Assembly: GCA_033807695.1 (NCBI GenBank)
Contig: CM066301.1
Span: 4,898,001 to 4,962,000, forward strand
Origin: Daedaleopsis sinensis
Lineage: Eukaryota > Basidiomycota > Agaricomycetes > Polyporales > Polyporaceae
Length of the DNA: 64,000 nucleotides
Reading direction: 5' to 3'
The notes beneath the pieces were generated by a model. The model saw only the letters and a list, made by a program, of their open reading frames with translations, was not told where the DNA came from and did not search any database. Shown piece after piece: positions 49,430 to 58,728 of the stretch (the first letter of the stretch is position 1; each line of letters begins with the position of its first letter). The position numbers and the translations under genes were made by a program.

Positions 49430-52300
49430 GTTATAATCCCAGGAATTAGGCCCTAATTCCGAGCGTCGCGCCTATGTCGCGCCATATCTCGGCAACCGTT
49501 GCTCGAAACCTTGCGTCGCGGTACCTTTCGAGCATCGTGGGAATCGGGGCTTTCCAAGTATGGTAAAATCGTGGCTGTGCGCCCTGTTTCCGTGGAGTTA
49601 GGGCCTACTCTTATTTTTGCGTCGCGCTATCACACTTTCTCTCGGGCCATAGCGCGTGAACCGTCGCTCGGAACCTTGCGTCGCGCTACCTTACGGGTAT
49701 CACAAGAAGCAGGGCTTTCCAACGGGTGCTCGATTGCGGCTGTGCGGGCTGATTTCGCGGAGATACGGCCTAACCCAGAATTTGCGTCGCGTTTGAATTG
49801 ATTTTTTTGAAGTGTTACTGGTAAGTAGCTGCTACTAGTCCGGTAAGTAAGTGTTGTGGTGGACTATAAGGACCATTAGAACGGTCCCGGGCGCTTAGTA
49901 AGCGAATAAGCGCCCAAAAAGGCAAGGAAGCGTTTTCGTTTTTTGTAGTCCTGTGCGAGGGCTTTCTAACCATATTAGTTTCACGTTCTAATACCCATTA
50001 GTTAAGGAGTTATAAGCATTACAAAATAAGCGCCCAAAAGGTGAACAAGCGTTTTCGTTTTTTGTAGCCAGGGTCAATAGCTTTCTAACCGTACTAGTTT
50101 CACGTCCTTATCATCATTAGTTAAGGAGTTATAAGCGAAACAAAGTGGTTACCGCTTTAATAGTCTTATACTAGTTGCCTCAGCACCGCACCACAGCTTG
50201 CCAACCGTCGCTCGAAACCTTGCGTCGCGCAATCAAACCATCATCGTGGGAACTAGGGCTATCCAACGGTAGCACGATTGTGGCTGTGCACCATGATTTG
50301 GCGGAGCTAGAGCCTACTCTAGATTTTGCGTCGCATTTATATGAAAGATCGGGATTTGGGCTATACCGTGTGAACCGTCGCTCAGAACCTTGCGTCGCGC
50401 CACCTTTCGGATATCCTGGGAATGAGGGCTTTCAGACGGTAGCACGATTGTGGCAGTGCACCCAGTTTATGCGGAGCTACGGGCTACTCTAGTGTTATAA
50501 TCCCAGAAATTAGCCCCTAATTTCTGATGACAAAGTGGCGACAAGGCCGTTGCGGCTGAACCGTCGCTCGGAACCTGGCGACAAGGTACCTTTCGGACAT
50601 CGTGGGAATCGGGGCTACATGATGAGCGCTCAATCGTGGCTGTGCATTGCCTCCCCGTGGTGCTAGGTGGGAAAAGGTAGTAGCGACAAGCAGCGACAAG
50701 GTGACAAACCCTTATACCGGCTGAACGGTGCGTGGGAACCTGGCGACAATGTACCTTTCCGATATCACAAGAAGCAGGGCTTTCCGACGGGTGCACGATC
50801 GTGGCTGTGCAGCGAGTTTTGGTGGAGTTATGGGGGGATCTCTGTTTTTGACACCTTTTGAAGGGCTCCTATTAGTATTTCTATTAGTCTACTATAAGAA
50901 AGTGATAGTACTGACCGCACCTGGGCGCTTAGTAAGCGTTTAAGCGCCCAAAAAGGCAAGGAAGCGTTTACATTTTTTGTAGTCCTGTGCGAGGGCTTTC
51001 TAACCGTATCAATTTCACGTTCTAACACTCATTAGTTAAGGAGTTATAAGGGTTACAAGATAGCCGGTACAATAGAATGCACTATATTAGGGAGGAATGA
51101 CGAACCAGCGACAAGCAGCGACAAGGGGCCATACTGCGTGAACCGTCGCCTGCAACCCTAGTGTTATAATCCCCGGAATTAGCCCCTAATTCCGAGTGAT
51201 GAGGTGATGACGAGGCCGTATCTCCTGAACCGTCGCCCGGAACCTGATGACGAGGTACCTCTCGGGAATCGTGGGAATCGGGGCTACGTGATGAGCGCTC
51301 AATTGTGGCTGTGCATCGCCTCCCCGTGGCGCTAGGTGGGAAAAGGTGTAGTGACGAGGTGATGACGAGGTGACAAAGGGCCCTGCTGCCTGAACCGTGC
51401 GTGGGAACCTGATGACGAGGTACCATTTTGGCATCGTGAGAAGCATGGCTTTCCGATGGGTGCACGATTGTGGCTGTGCGCCCAGTTTCCGTGGAGTTAT
51501 GGGGTGATCTCTGTCGTCTCTACTTTTTGAAGGGTTCTTATTGGTATTTCTAATGGTCTGCTATAAGTAGGTGTTACTATGGACCGCACCTGGGCGCTTA
51601 GTCAGCGTTTAAGCGCCCAAAAAGGCAAGGAAGCGTTTACATTTTTTGTAGTCCTGTGCGAGGGCTTTCTAAACGTATCAATTTCACGTTCTAACACTCA
51701 TTAGTTAAGGAGTTATAAGGGTTACAAGATAGCCGGTACAATAGAATACACCATATAAGGGGGCAATGACGAACCAGCGACGAACCGGCGACGAGAAGTG
51801 ACAAGGGGCTGTACCGGCTGAACCGTCGCCCGGAACCTGATGACGAGGTACCATTTTGGTATCGTGGGAACTAGGGCTATCCAACGGCTGCACGATTGTG
51901 GCTGTGCGCCCAGTTTCCGTGGAGCTAAAGGGTAGTCTTTGTTTTTGTAGTGCGCTTAAGTATAGTAACAAGTGGTTTTTGAAGGGTCATTAGAAGGGTT
52001 GCTATTAGTAGGGCTTATAACTGGATCTATTGACCGCACCTGGGCGCTTAGTAAGCGAAAAAGCGCCCAAAAAGGCGAAGTAGCATTTTTGTTTTTTGTA
52101 GCCAGGGTCAGTAGCTTTCTGACTATATCAGTTTCACTTTGTTATGACTATTAGTTCAGAAGTTATGGGCGATACAAAAGTAACAAAATAAGCGCCCAAA
52201 AAGGCGAACAAGCATTTTCGTTTTTTGTAGCCCTGCTCAATAGCTTTCTAACCATACTAGTTTCACTTGATTATAGTCAACAGATAAAAAGTTATGGGCC
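49430..52300. repeat. composite repeat array with block-specific short words
   Basis: About ten monomers begin with AACCGTCGCTCGGAACCT-like sequence at 49494, 49659, 50203, 50373, 50559, 50724, 51141, 51228, 51393 and 51821; adjacent ones lie about 165-186 bp apart. Between groups are hairpins GGGCGCTTA...TAAGCGCCC at 49889-49915, 50923-50949, 51592-51618 and, weaker, 52042-52068, each followed by AAAAAGGCAAGGAAGCG-like and TTTTTTGTAG sequence. A palindrome AATTAG...CTAATT occurs three times. The word after GAACCT differs by block: GCGTCGCG up to about 50440, GCGACAAG at about 50530-50760, and GATGACGAGG from about 51200. Confidence 0.8.
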
Positions 52301-53950
52301 ATACAAGTTGGCTACTATATATGTTGTAGTGTTACTGTTCCGAAGCAGTAGTCTGTAATGAGGTGCTAGCTCAACTATTTCCAGCAACCTTCTATTGCTT
52401 CGGCACTAGGGGAATTCTGTGGTCACATAATTGTGGCAAGGCAAGGCTCGCACAACCAATGCTAGAGGTGCATCTATACAAAATGTTGCGATGCACTACA
52501 CTGTATATAAATATTGTGCGAAGCATGTAATATTATCACAATAGTAAACATCAGCAGGGTAAGAACAGCAGGATAAGTAAGTAGTGTAATGGATATTGTG
52601 CGGCAGCGGCACAACAACTACCGCCTATAATAAAATATTGCGGACTCATACTATACCACATCAATGTTGCACTCCTCACTAATGTTACGTAGTAAATAAT
52701 GTGTGCTAGCTCAAGTATCAACCTCAGCATATTATTGTGCGAAGCATATAATGACATTACAATATTAAGTATCAGCAATCAGCAGGGTAAGTGATAGCAG
52801 AGTAAGTACTATCTAGTTACGATGTGCTGGAGCGCAACAATAAGTAGGATCTATAGTAAAATACTGTGAACGCATACTATACTAGATTACTATTGCGCAG
52901 CAAATAATATGTGGGAGCTGCAGTGTTGACTTCAGGATACTATATTTGAGCATACTATGTGGCGAAGCATGGAAGGTGACTATCACTAGTATAGCAGTGA
53001 CCATAATCTGCACCGGCTTAATAATGAACTGCAGCATGCTAGTGTGCGAAGCAAGTAACAGTAAATAACAGCATGATAGGCAAGTACTCGCAAAGGGTGG
53101 TGTGATGCAACATTTATTGTGAGTAGTGTAGGTCTAACCCCCCGCTGTAGTTGGGCAGTGCTACAAATTGTTACAAGCAGCAGTATATAAGTTACGGCAG
53201 AGTCAGTAACCAAGTGCAGCACAGTGTTAAAGAGTGCAGTTAAAGTGTGAGTAATGCATGTTGCGAAGAAGTGTAAGAGATGTTGGGGTGCAGTAAGTAG
53301 GGAATGTTGCACAACTGTAGGTAGTGTTGTACAGGGAGTTATGAGGACAGTGTTAGAAGTTACGGTGTTAAGGTAGTTAGGCGGTGTGTGTTGTTACAGT
53401 GGTGAAGGGTTGTAAGAAATGGTGCGAAGCAGTAACTGCAGTGTTAAATGTTATAGTGTTAAGGTGGTTAGGGCAACAGGGAGGGAGGGTTGTTGAGGTG
53501 TTAATGGTTTGTAACAAATGGTGGGAAGCAGTAGTAGTTACAGTGTTAAGGGAAGAGGGTGTGTGTGTTGTTACAGGGTTAAAGGGTTTTAGGAAATGGT
53601 GCGCAACAGTAGTAGGTTGTGTGTAGGTAGTTATAGCTAGAGTGTTACAGTTGTTAGTGGAAGTGTTAGGGTGTTACGGTGTTAGGGAAGAGGGAGGGTG
53701 TTTTGGGGCAGTTGTTACGTTGTTAAGGTGTTAAGGAACAGGTAGAGGGAGTGTGTTATGTTGTTAGAGGTGCAGCTGTTAGGTGAGTTGGTAAGGAGTG
53801 TTAGGGAAGCAGCAGGTGTTGTTAGAGTGTTAAGGTGTGTTGTTAAAGTGTTAGGTTGTTAGGGAAGGGGTGCAGTGTGTTGTTACAGGTGTTAAGGTGT
53901 TAGGGAGGTGTTTTTGAAACAGGGGAAGTGTTTAAGAGTTTTAAGAGTTT
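52300..53950. repeat. AT-rich, then C-poor G/T-rich repetitive DNA
   Basis: 52490-53050 holds diverged units of about 230 bp around TGTGCGAAGCATGTAATATT and CAGCAGGGTAAG (52505, 52735, 52962). From about 53330 to 53930 the plus strand is almost free of C and consists of GTGTTAAGGTG-, GGTGTTAGGG- and AAATGGTGCGAAGCAGT-like units. No credible gene is present: the one longer frame (53384-53626) is a by-product of the repeats. Confidence 0.7.
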
Positions 53951-53989
53951 TAAAAGGGTTATGAAGAGATTATGGACCTTTGGGTCGGC

Positions 53990-54090
53990 TCGGGGTCGAC
54001 TTTGGGTGGGAGACTGAGCCCTAGCGTAGGGTTTGCCCAACCACAGCCTAGGGTTTATCAACCCTAGAATAGGGTTTATCCACCCCTCCG
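53990..54090. repeat. telomere-like AGGGTTT cluster
   Basis: TAGGGTTT occurs three times within about 55 bp (near 54015, 54048 and 54071) with an inverted CCCTAG between. TTAGGG-containing words also recur through 53460-53910. The match to the common fungal telomere repeat is only partial. Confidence 0.4.
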
Positions 54091-54606
54091 CAACGCACCC
54101 ACTCACGCGCCGTACGGTGCACGTGCACAATTACTACGCAATTTATACTGTGGCGCGCGGCGCAGCACCGCAAACTGTGTAGACAGGTGTGTGTGCACGC
54201 GCCATGCTCGGAAAAAAATGTACTGGCCCGTCATGACCTCCTCTATGCAGTGATACAGTGCACGGGAGGTGCACCTGCCAGACTCACCCTATAATCTCCA
54301 ACTCGAGATACCCGCCCCCGACATGTACTTCATCTGCACCGCACATCCCATAGAACCGCATGTTCGCGTTCGCCGGACTCGCAAAAAATATGTACTTGTA
54401 GCTCTTGAAGAGCTCGATTTTTGAGCATAGCGGACGTGAAATACTTTGCTCAATGTCCTTCACAATCTCAAGTATCGGTGCGCCCAGCTCTCGTTCTCGA
54501 CTCAGAAGTAGCTGTCGGTGATTCTAAGCTGATGCCGCACTGGACGAGCCAAGGTTGCCGTCCCGAAGCTGAACATCTGGGTAGCACAAGTCCAACTGGC
54601 CTGAGA

Positions 54607-54703
54607 TGAGCAGTGCGTGTGCATGCTGTTCGCTAGCATCCCATCCCCTCGGCGCCCGGCCGGGCGAGGGATGCTAGCGAACAGCACGCACACACACTGC
54701 TCA
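54607..54703. repeat. long inverted repeat (36-bp arms)
   Basis: Arms at 54607-54642 and 54668-54703 pair with two mismatches around a 25-nt GC-rich loop. Each arm contains CTGTTCGCTAGCATCCC or its complement. It sits about 160 bp before the first TATA-driven gene of the cluster. Confidence 0.85.
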
Positions 54704-54825
54704 CCTGCCACAAGGGACTTAGGGTACACAGTGTTTCAGATAAGGGTGCACACTGTTTCAGATATGGGGACTAGATAAACGTCTCAGATCAGTGCCTCAG
54801 ATTGTGAGACATTGCTCAGGTTGTG

Positions 54826-54832
54826 TATATAA
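54826..54832 (+). promoter_or_regulatory. TATA box of the acidic-protein gene at 54864
   Basis: TATATAA, 38 bp before the ATG. Just upstream TTTCAGAT is repeated (about 54733 and 54759), as is CTCAGAT (54783, 54797). Confidence 0.6.
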
Positions 54833-54863
54833 GCACAGAGAACCTATCTTCGAGTAACAAGTG

Positions 54864-55735
54864 ATGTCTCCCCTTCCCCTCCCCCCCTTCGTGACAGCAC
54901 CTGTCGGACTTCTCGAACAGATGGCGGAGAACATAGATCCACCCCCAGTCAGAAAGCTTTCGGCATTCTACCTCGGGATGAGGCAAGCAATGCTGCATGC
55001 CAGCATAAATAGCAGAGGTGCGTATTGGTCTGGCTACTGCATGCTCTACTTACCGAAGTTCATAGACGACGACAACTTCTGGGGGGCTTGGGCTGTCACA
55101 CAGACTGCCGGCGGTGTCACGGAAACGGACAACGCAAGTGAGTGCTCGGATATGCCATCACTCGGTAAGTGTCGCTGCGGTTCTTATAACAGTGATACGA
55201 CTAACTATCTGTGGATTCTACAGTATCTATCTCGGATTCGGAGGAGGACGAAGGCGACGAGCAAGGCACGGGGGCCGCCGAGAGCACGGAGGCATGCGAA
55301 AGGGCGGAGAGCGGTCTCACGGACGAGGCCCTCCTGCGCATCTGGAACTACTTGCCCCCAGCGCGCGAAACCTCGCCGTCCATGACGGCCGAGGACGCAG
55401 CCGGCGGTGCGTTCGGCCCCGGCGCCCGGTCAACCAGGTCGACGGCGGCCACAGGCGTCCACGGAGAGCTGCACGACGTTCTCGTACCCTCTGCGTCCAA
55501 CACGCATGACATTCAGACGTCCACGACGCCGGCGGACGACACGACCACATACGGCCAGCGTTCGCAGGACACCACCACAACGTCGGCGACGGCGGTCAAC
55601 CGAGAGCATCACGCCGCTCGCACGCCCGCTGATGCCACCACGGATGACACTCAGACGTCCACGACGCCGGCGGACGGGGGCGTTGTCGAAGACCTCGCTA
55701 GCGGCGGAGTTGTCGTCCCGGGCGTAGAGGCGTGA
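54864..55735 (+). CDS. acidic protein carrying a helicase-linker-like segment
   Basis: Exons 54864-55164 and 55224-55735, intron 55165-55223 (GTAAGT...ACTAAC...CTACAG, phase 1), 270 aa. Residues about 15-55 (EQMAENIDPPPVRKLSAFYL, then GMRQAMLHASI) resemble the segment of the SNF2-like gene at 61290-61339 plus 62583-62650 (LAEEIANEGVTTKNLQ, AFYLGIRQALLHF). Here it is contiguous, whereas the helicase splits it with an intron. The second half is acidic, with two copies of the motif QTSTTPADD/G. It lacks all helicase motifs, so enzymatic activity is not expected. Inference: a derived fragment gene that may compete with or bind the helicase's partners. The TATA box and consensus intron argue that it is expressed. 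Confidence 0.6.
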
Positions 55736-55907
55736 GACACCGCGGTGAATGCTGCAGGCAGGGTGCTGGGGAGCGCTGCGCAGGCGGACGTCCGGGACGT
55801 CCGAGAGACGGGAGTCGATGTACATAGCGGGCGGTCCGGCCATCACGGACAGGCGGGAGATGGTCGATCAGTAGTGCCAGCAGAACGAAAATTGGAGAGC
55901 TTACTTG

Positions 55908-55915
55908 TATAAAAG
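55908..55915 (+). promoter_or_regulatory. TATA box of the acidic-protein gene at 55971
   Basis: TATAAAAG, 63 bp before the ATG, close to the spacing in the helicase gene (69 bp). Confidence 0.6.
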
Positions 55916-55970
55916 GAGAGAGACGAGGGGTACCTCAGCTCGCGACAACTCTGCCCCCACCGACTTCGTC

Positions 55971-56978
55971 ATGCTACTCGAAGTCGAACACGTCCGCGCC
56001 CCGAACGGCACCAGCCTACCGTCGCCCGAATGTCTTACGGTTATCCCAGAGGACGACCTCGAAACTCTCGCCGCACACTTGGACCCCGGCCAGGGAGAGG
56101 CTATGCGTCTTTTCGGGATGTACGAGTCGACGACATACGATAACGGCGACGCGACCGCAGAAGCGTCCGAGGACACCGCCGAGGAAGACCTCGAAGCCGC
56201 TGTGCTCGCCGCGGTGCTCGAGAACCCCGACGATGTGGAAGTGGTGCACCGGTTCGTCATGTACTGGGCGACGAGACCTGACCCCGGCGGTATGACGGCA
56301 TTGGCGTCCGAGGGGGATGTGATACACGACGGATCGCGAGCGGAGACTCTCTCCATGACGTCGGACAGCGACTCGGAAGAAGAGGCGGGGGCCACGACAT
56401 CGGAGGACGAGGCGGAAGGAGAGGCGGGGGCCACGGACGAGGCGGAAGAAGAGGCGGGGGCCACGACATCGGAGGAGAAGGCGGAAGGAGAGGCGGGGTC
56501 CACGACATCGGTGAGCCGGTCAGCCTTGGACAGGGCGCCGTCTACGTCCAAGTTCGACGACGACGCGGAGGCGGCGGCGCCCGTTGACGTGTCAGACGGG
56601 CAGTCGGAGGGGCACGCGACCTCCTCGATGTCATCGTTCGACGCAAAATGCGATGCGGCGGCGAGCGCAGAGGGGCCGGGGACGTCTTCAACGTCCGGGT
56701 TCGACACGGAAGGGGACGTAGCGGGCGGGCGCGGATCAGGCGAGCAGGCGACGTCTTGGACGTCCACTGGAAATGCGCAAGGCGGGGAGGAGGGCATGAG
56801 CTGGCAGCCAGGTGGTTTGCTGCGGCAGCTCGACAACATACTGCGCCACGCACCTCCACTCTTAATGGACACGATTGGACTGAGATCGTCGCAGAAGGTA
56901 GTGGAGTACCACACGTACCTCAAGGGACGGTTGGGCGATGCGGTACGCGAGGAGGAGGAGAGTGGGGCAGGAATGTAG
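55971..56978 (+). CDS. acidic repeat protein ending in a degenerate helicase P-loop segment
   Basis: A single exon of 335 aa. ATG 55971 is preferred over the open frame upstream because a TATA box lies at 55908. Residues about 130-210 are an acidic repeat (EEEAGATTSEDEAEGEAGAT type), followed by a Ser/Thr/Gly region. The last 55 residues (56811-56975), GLLRQLDNILRHAPPLLMD followed by TIGLRSSQ, align with GLLRMLENLMRAMPILLMD followed by EVGVGKTAQ in the SNF2-like gene. The catalytic GxGKT of Walker A is replaced by GLRSS, so ATP binding should be lost, and the protein ends soon after. It is probably a truncated relative of the helicase. A regulatory or decoy role is speculation. Low complexity makes distant homology hard to judge. 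Confidence 0.6.
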   Translation: MLLEVEHVRAPNGTSLPSPECLTVIPEDDLETLAAHLDPGQGEAMRLFGMYESTTYDNGDATAEASEDTAEEDLEAAVLAAVLENPDDVEVVHRFVMYWATRPDPGGMTALASEGDVIHDGSRAETLSMTSDSDSEEEAGATTSEDEAEGEAGATDEAEEEAGATTSEEKAEGEAGSTTSVSRSALDRAPSTSKFDDDAEAAAPVDVSDGQSEGHATSSMSSFDAKCDAAASAEGPGTSSTSGFDTEGDVAGGRGSGEQATSWTSTGNAQGGEEGMSWQPGGLLRQLDNILRHAPPLLMDTIGLRSSQKVVEYHTYLKGRLGDAVREEEESGAGM

Positions 56979-57729
56979 GCCGTTGGGAAAACTTGGGAGC
57001 GGATTGACGTAGATCTGTCTCTGATTTAGAGCAAGTATAAGCTGGCGTTAGCATGACTTATGAGGACTAAGCTCACCAAAGAACGGGGTGGAAGACTTAG
57101 ATGAGCGCGAGAGTTGACGTTGAAGGCCGGGACGCGTAGAGCGGGTTGCGAACGGGGAACGTGATGGGTAAGTACGACGCGCGTGGGGGGCGTCGCGGAC
57201 GTCCGTGGATGGCCACCGGGTGCTAGGCGGAAAGGAGCGAAAGTCGGAGCTGACAGAAAGCCGTTTGGGCACGAGCAAGTACTAGCTGGTCTGGCTTGGA
57301 GGCGGGCGATGGCCGTCAAGGACGTCTAAGTTTCCGCAAGGGAAGCAGGAGAGGAGGGCGGATGATGGGAGTTCTTGCGTCGTACGCGTGGACTTGTTTG
57401 TGTGGCGCTAGATTGATAACGAAGGCGTCCGGGACGAAGGCGACGGAGAGTGGAGAGTGGACACACGCAGGCTAGAGGACTAGCTAGTACGAGAAGACAG
57501 TGCGTGAAGGCGATGATGAAGCGAGTCGCGCGGTAGTAGAAAGCGTCTGGAGGAGGGAGAGGAGGAGCAGAGGACGGCGAGTAACGAGCCCTAATTCGGC
57601 ATGAGCACGTGGCTTTTCCGAATCGCGATCACATGTCACACGCGTAGTCTCGGACGCGTTCCCTCAGCCGTTCCTCCTCCTCCCATCTATATACCATACA
57701 TTAATCTCTGTCAATCTCGACAACGGGAA
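56979..57729. other. intergenic region
   Basis: No recognisable coding sequence. GACGTC-type motifs recur (57196, 57322). A TATATA at 57688-57693 precedes the possible small gene. Confidence 0.5.
57688..57693 (+). promoter_or_regulatory. possible TATA box
   Basis: TATATA, 42 bp before ATG 57730, resembling the promoter layout of its neighbours. Confidence 0.35.
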
Positions 57730-58066
57730 ATGCTTATCAACACCAAAGGTAGCGATGGTCACGCGGTGAGCCTTCAAAAGGTGTACTTATTGTTTACTTT
57801 GATCAGCACGCGCGATTGTTCCCAACTGGTTCAAGTACTCGCCCCCAGATATCTACCATAAGTTAACATACACTAACGCTGGATAGATGGATTTCCGGCT
57901 CGACGGTGGCTCCTTTTGCTACATCAAAGATGGTGTACAAATCGCTGCGCACCTCGGGTGCTCAACCGCCTTTAACCGAGTGCGTCTCATGCCCGGCGAT
58001 CAAACATTCAAGGCTCACTTCGCATTTCAGGCACCGAGCACTCCGAAACATCCCCGGATCAACTGA
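57730..58066 (+). CDS. possible small hypothetical gene
   Basis: A short exon 57730-57765 (MLINTKGSDGHA) followed by a candidate intron 57766-57886 (GTGAGC...CACTAAC...GGATAG) and a second exon from 57887 (MDFRLDGGSFCYIKDGVQ) to a stop at 58064-58066, about 71 aa. A further intron 57978-58028 (GTGCGT...TTTCAG) is possible. A second open frame overlaps the end (about 58031-58263), with a donor GTAAGT at 58264 and an acceptor at 58318 that leads in frame toward the helicase gene, so this region could instead be 5' exons of that gene. I do not recognise the product. Confidence 0.3.
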
Positions 58067-58659
58067 GCAGCGGCATTATGAAAGATTGGCTGCATGGTGC
58101 GCCCGTTCGCCATTCTCGCGTCTGCCGTTTGAGCCGAGCAACAATACTGAACGCCGTGCCAGGAAATGCGTCACAGCCGCCCCGATGTTGCATCCGCAAC
58201 TCAAACCACGCGTTGCCGACTTCGTGGTCTTCTCTCGTGCGCCTGACGATCTGTTTGCTAACCGTAAGTGTGGTACCATCTCTCATTGGATGCGGCTGAT
58301 TGATCCTCCACCTTCCAGACGACCTCGCCCGGGCCCGACGTTCCCGTTGTGAGACTACCCCCAGTACCCGCCTCTGTGCGTCAGGGGGCGTCTGCGACGT
58401 CCAGATCCGCAATCAGATGTCACGCCGCGTGCATCTCCTTTTTGATACGTGCCGCGAACGGCGCGTCGGCCACTGTATTCAACTGCGGTGCGTTTTAAAA
58501 CGTCCACATACAGCACTGAGGTACCATGCTAATTGGGTCATTCTGTGGCGCAGAGTGCCTCTGATGAAGTGCAAAATGATCAGAGACACACGGGCTAGCA
58601 TGATCGGAGACTACGCGCTAGGTGGAGAGCACGCCCCGATCGCTCTCTCCTCAAGTACA

Positions 58660-58667
58660 TATATAAG
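58660..58667 (+). promoter_or_regulatory. TATA box of the SNF2-like gene
   Basis: TATATAAG, 69 bp before ATG 58729. Confidence 0.55.
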
Positions 58668-58728
58668 GTGCGCGCGACGCGCGCGACAGCCCCCACATCC
58701 CCCTGTTTGCACCCTGCGCACGCCCAGC

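Noticed and set aside
49430..52300. CRISPR-like array
   Set aside because: The genome is eukaryotic, monomers are long and diverged, and no spacers of constant length or cas genes are present.
53384..53626. 80-codon frame in the C-poor region
   Set aside because: Val/Cys/Trp-rich translation of GT-rich tandem repeats.
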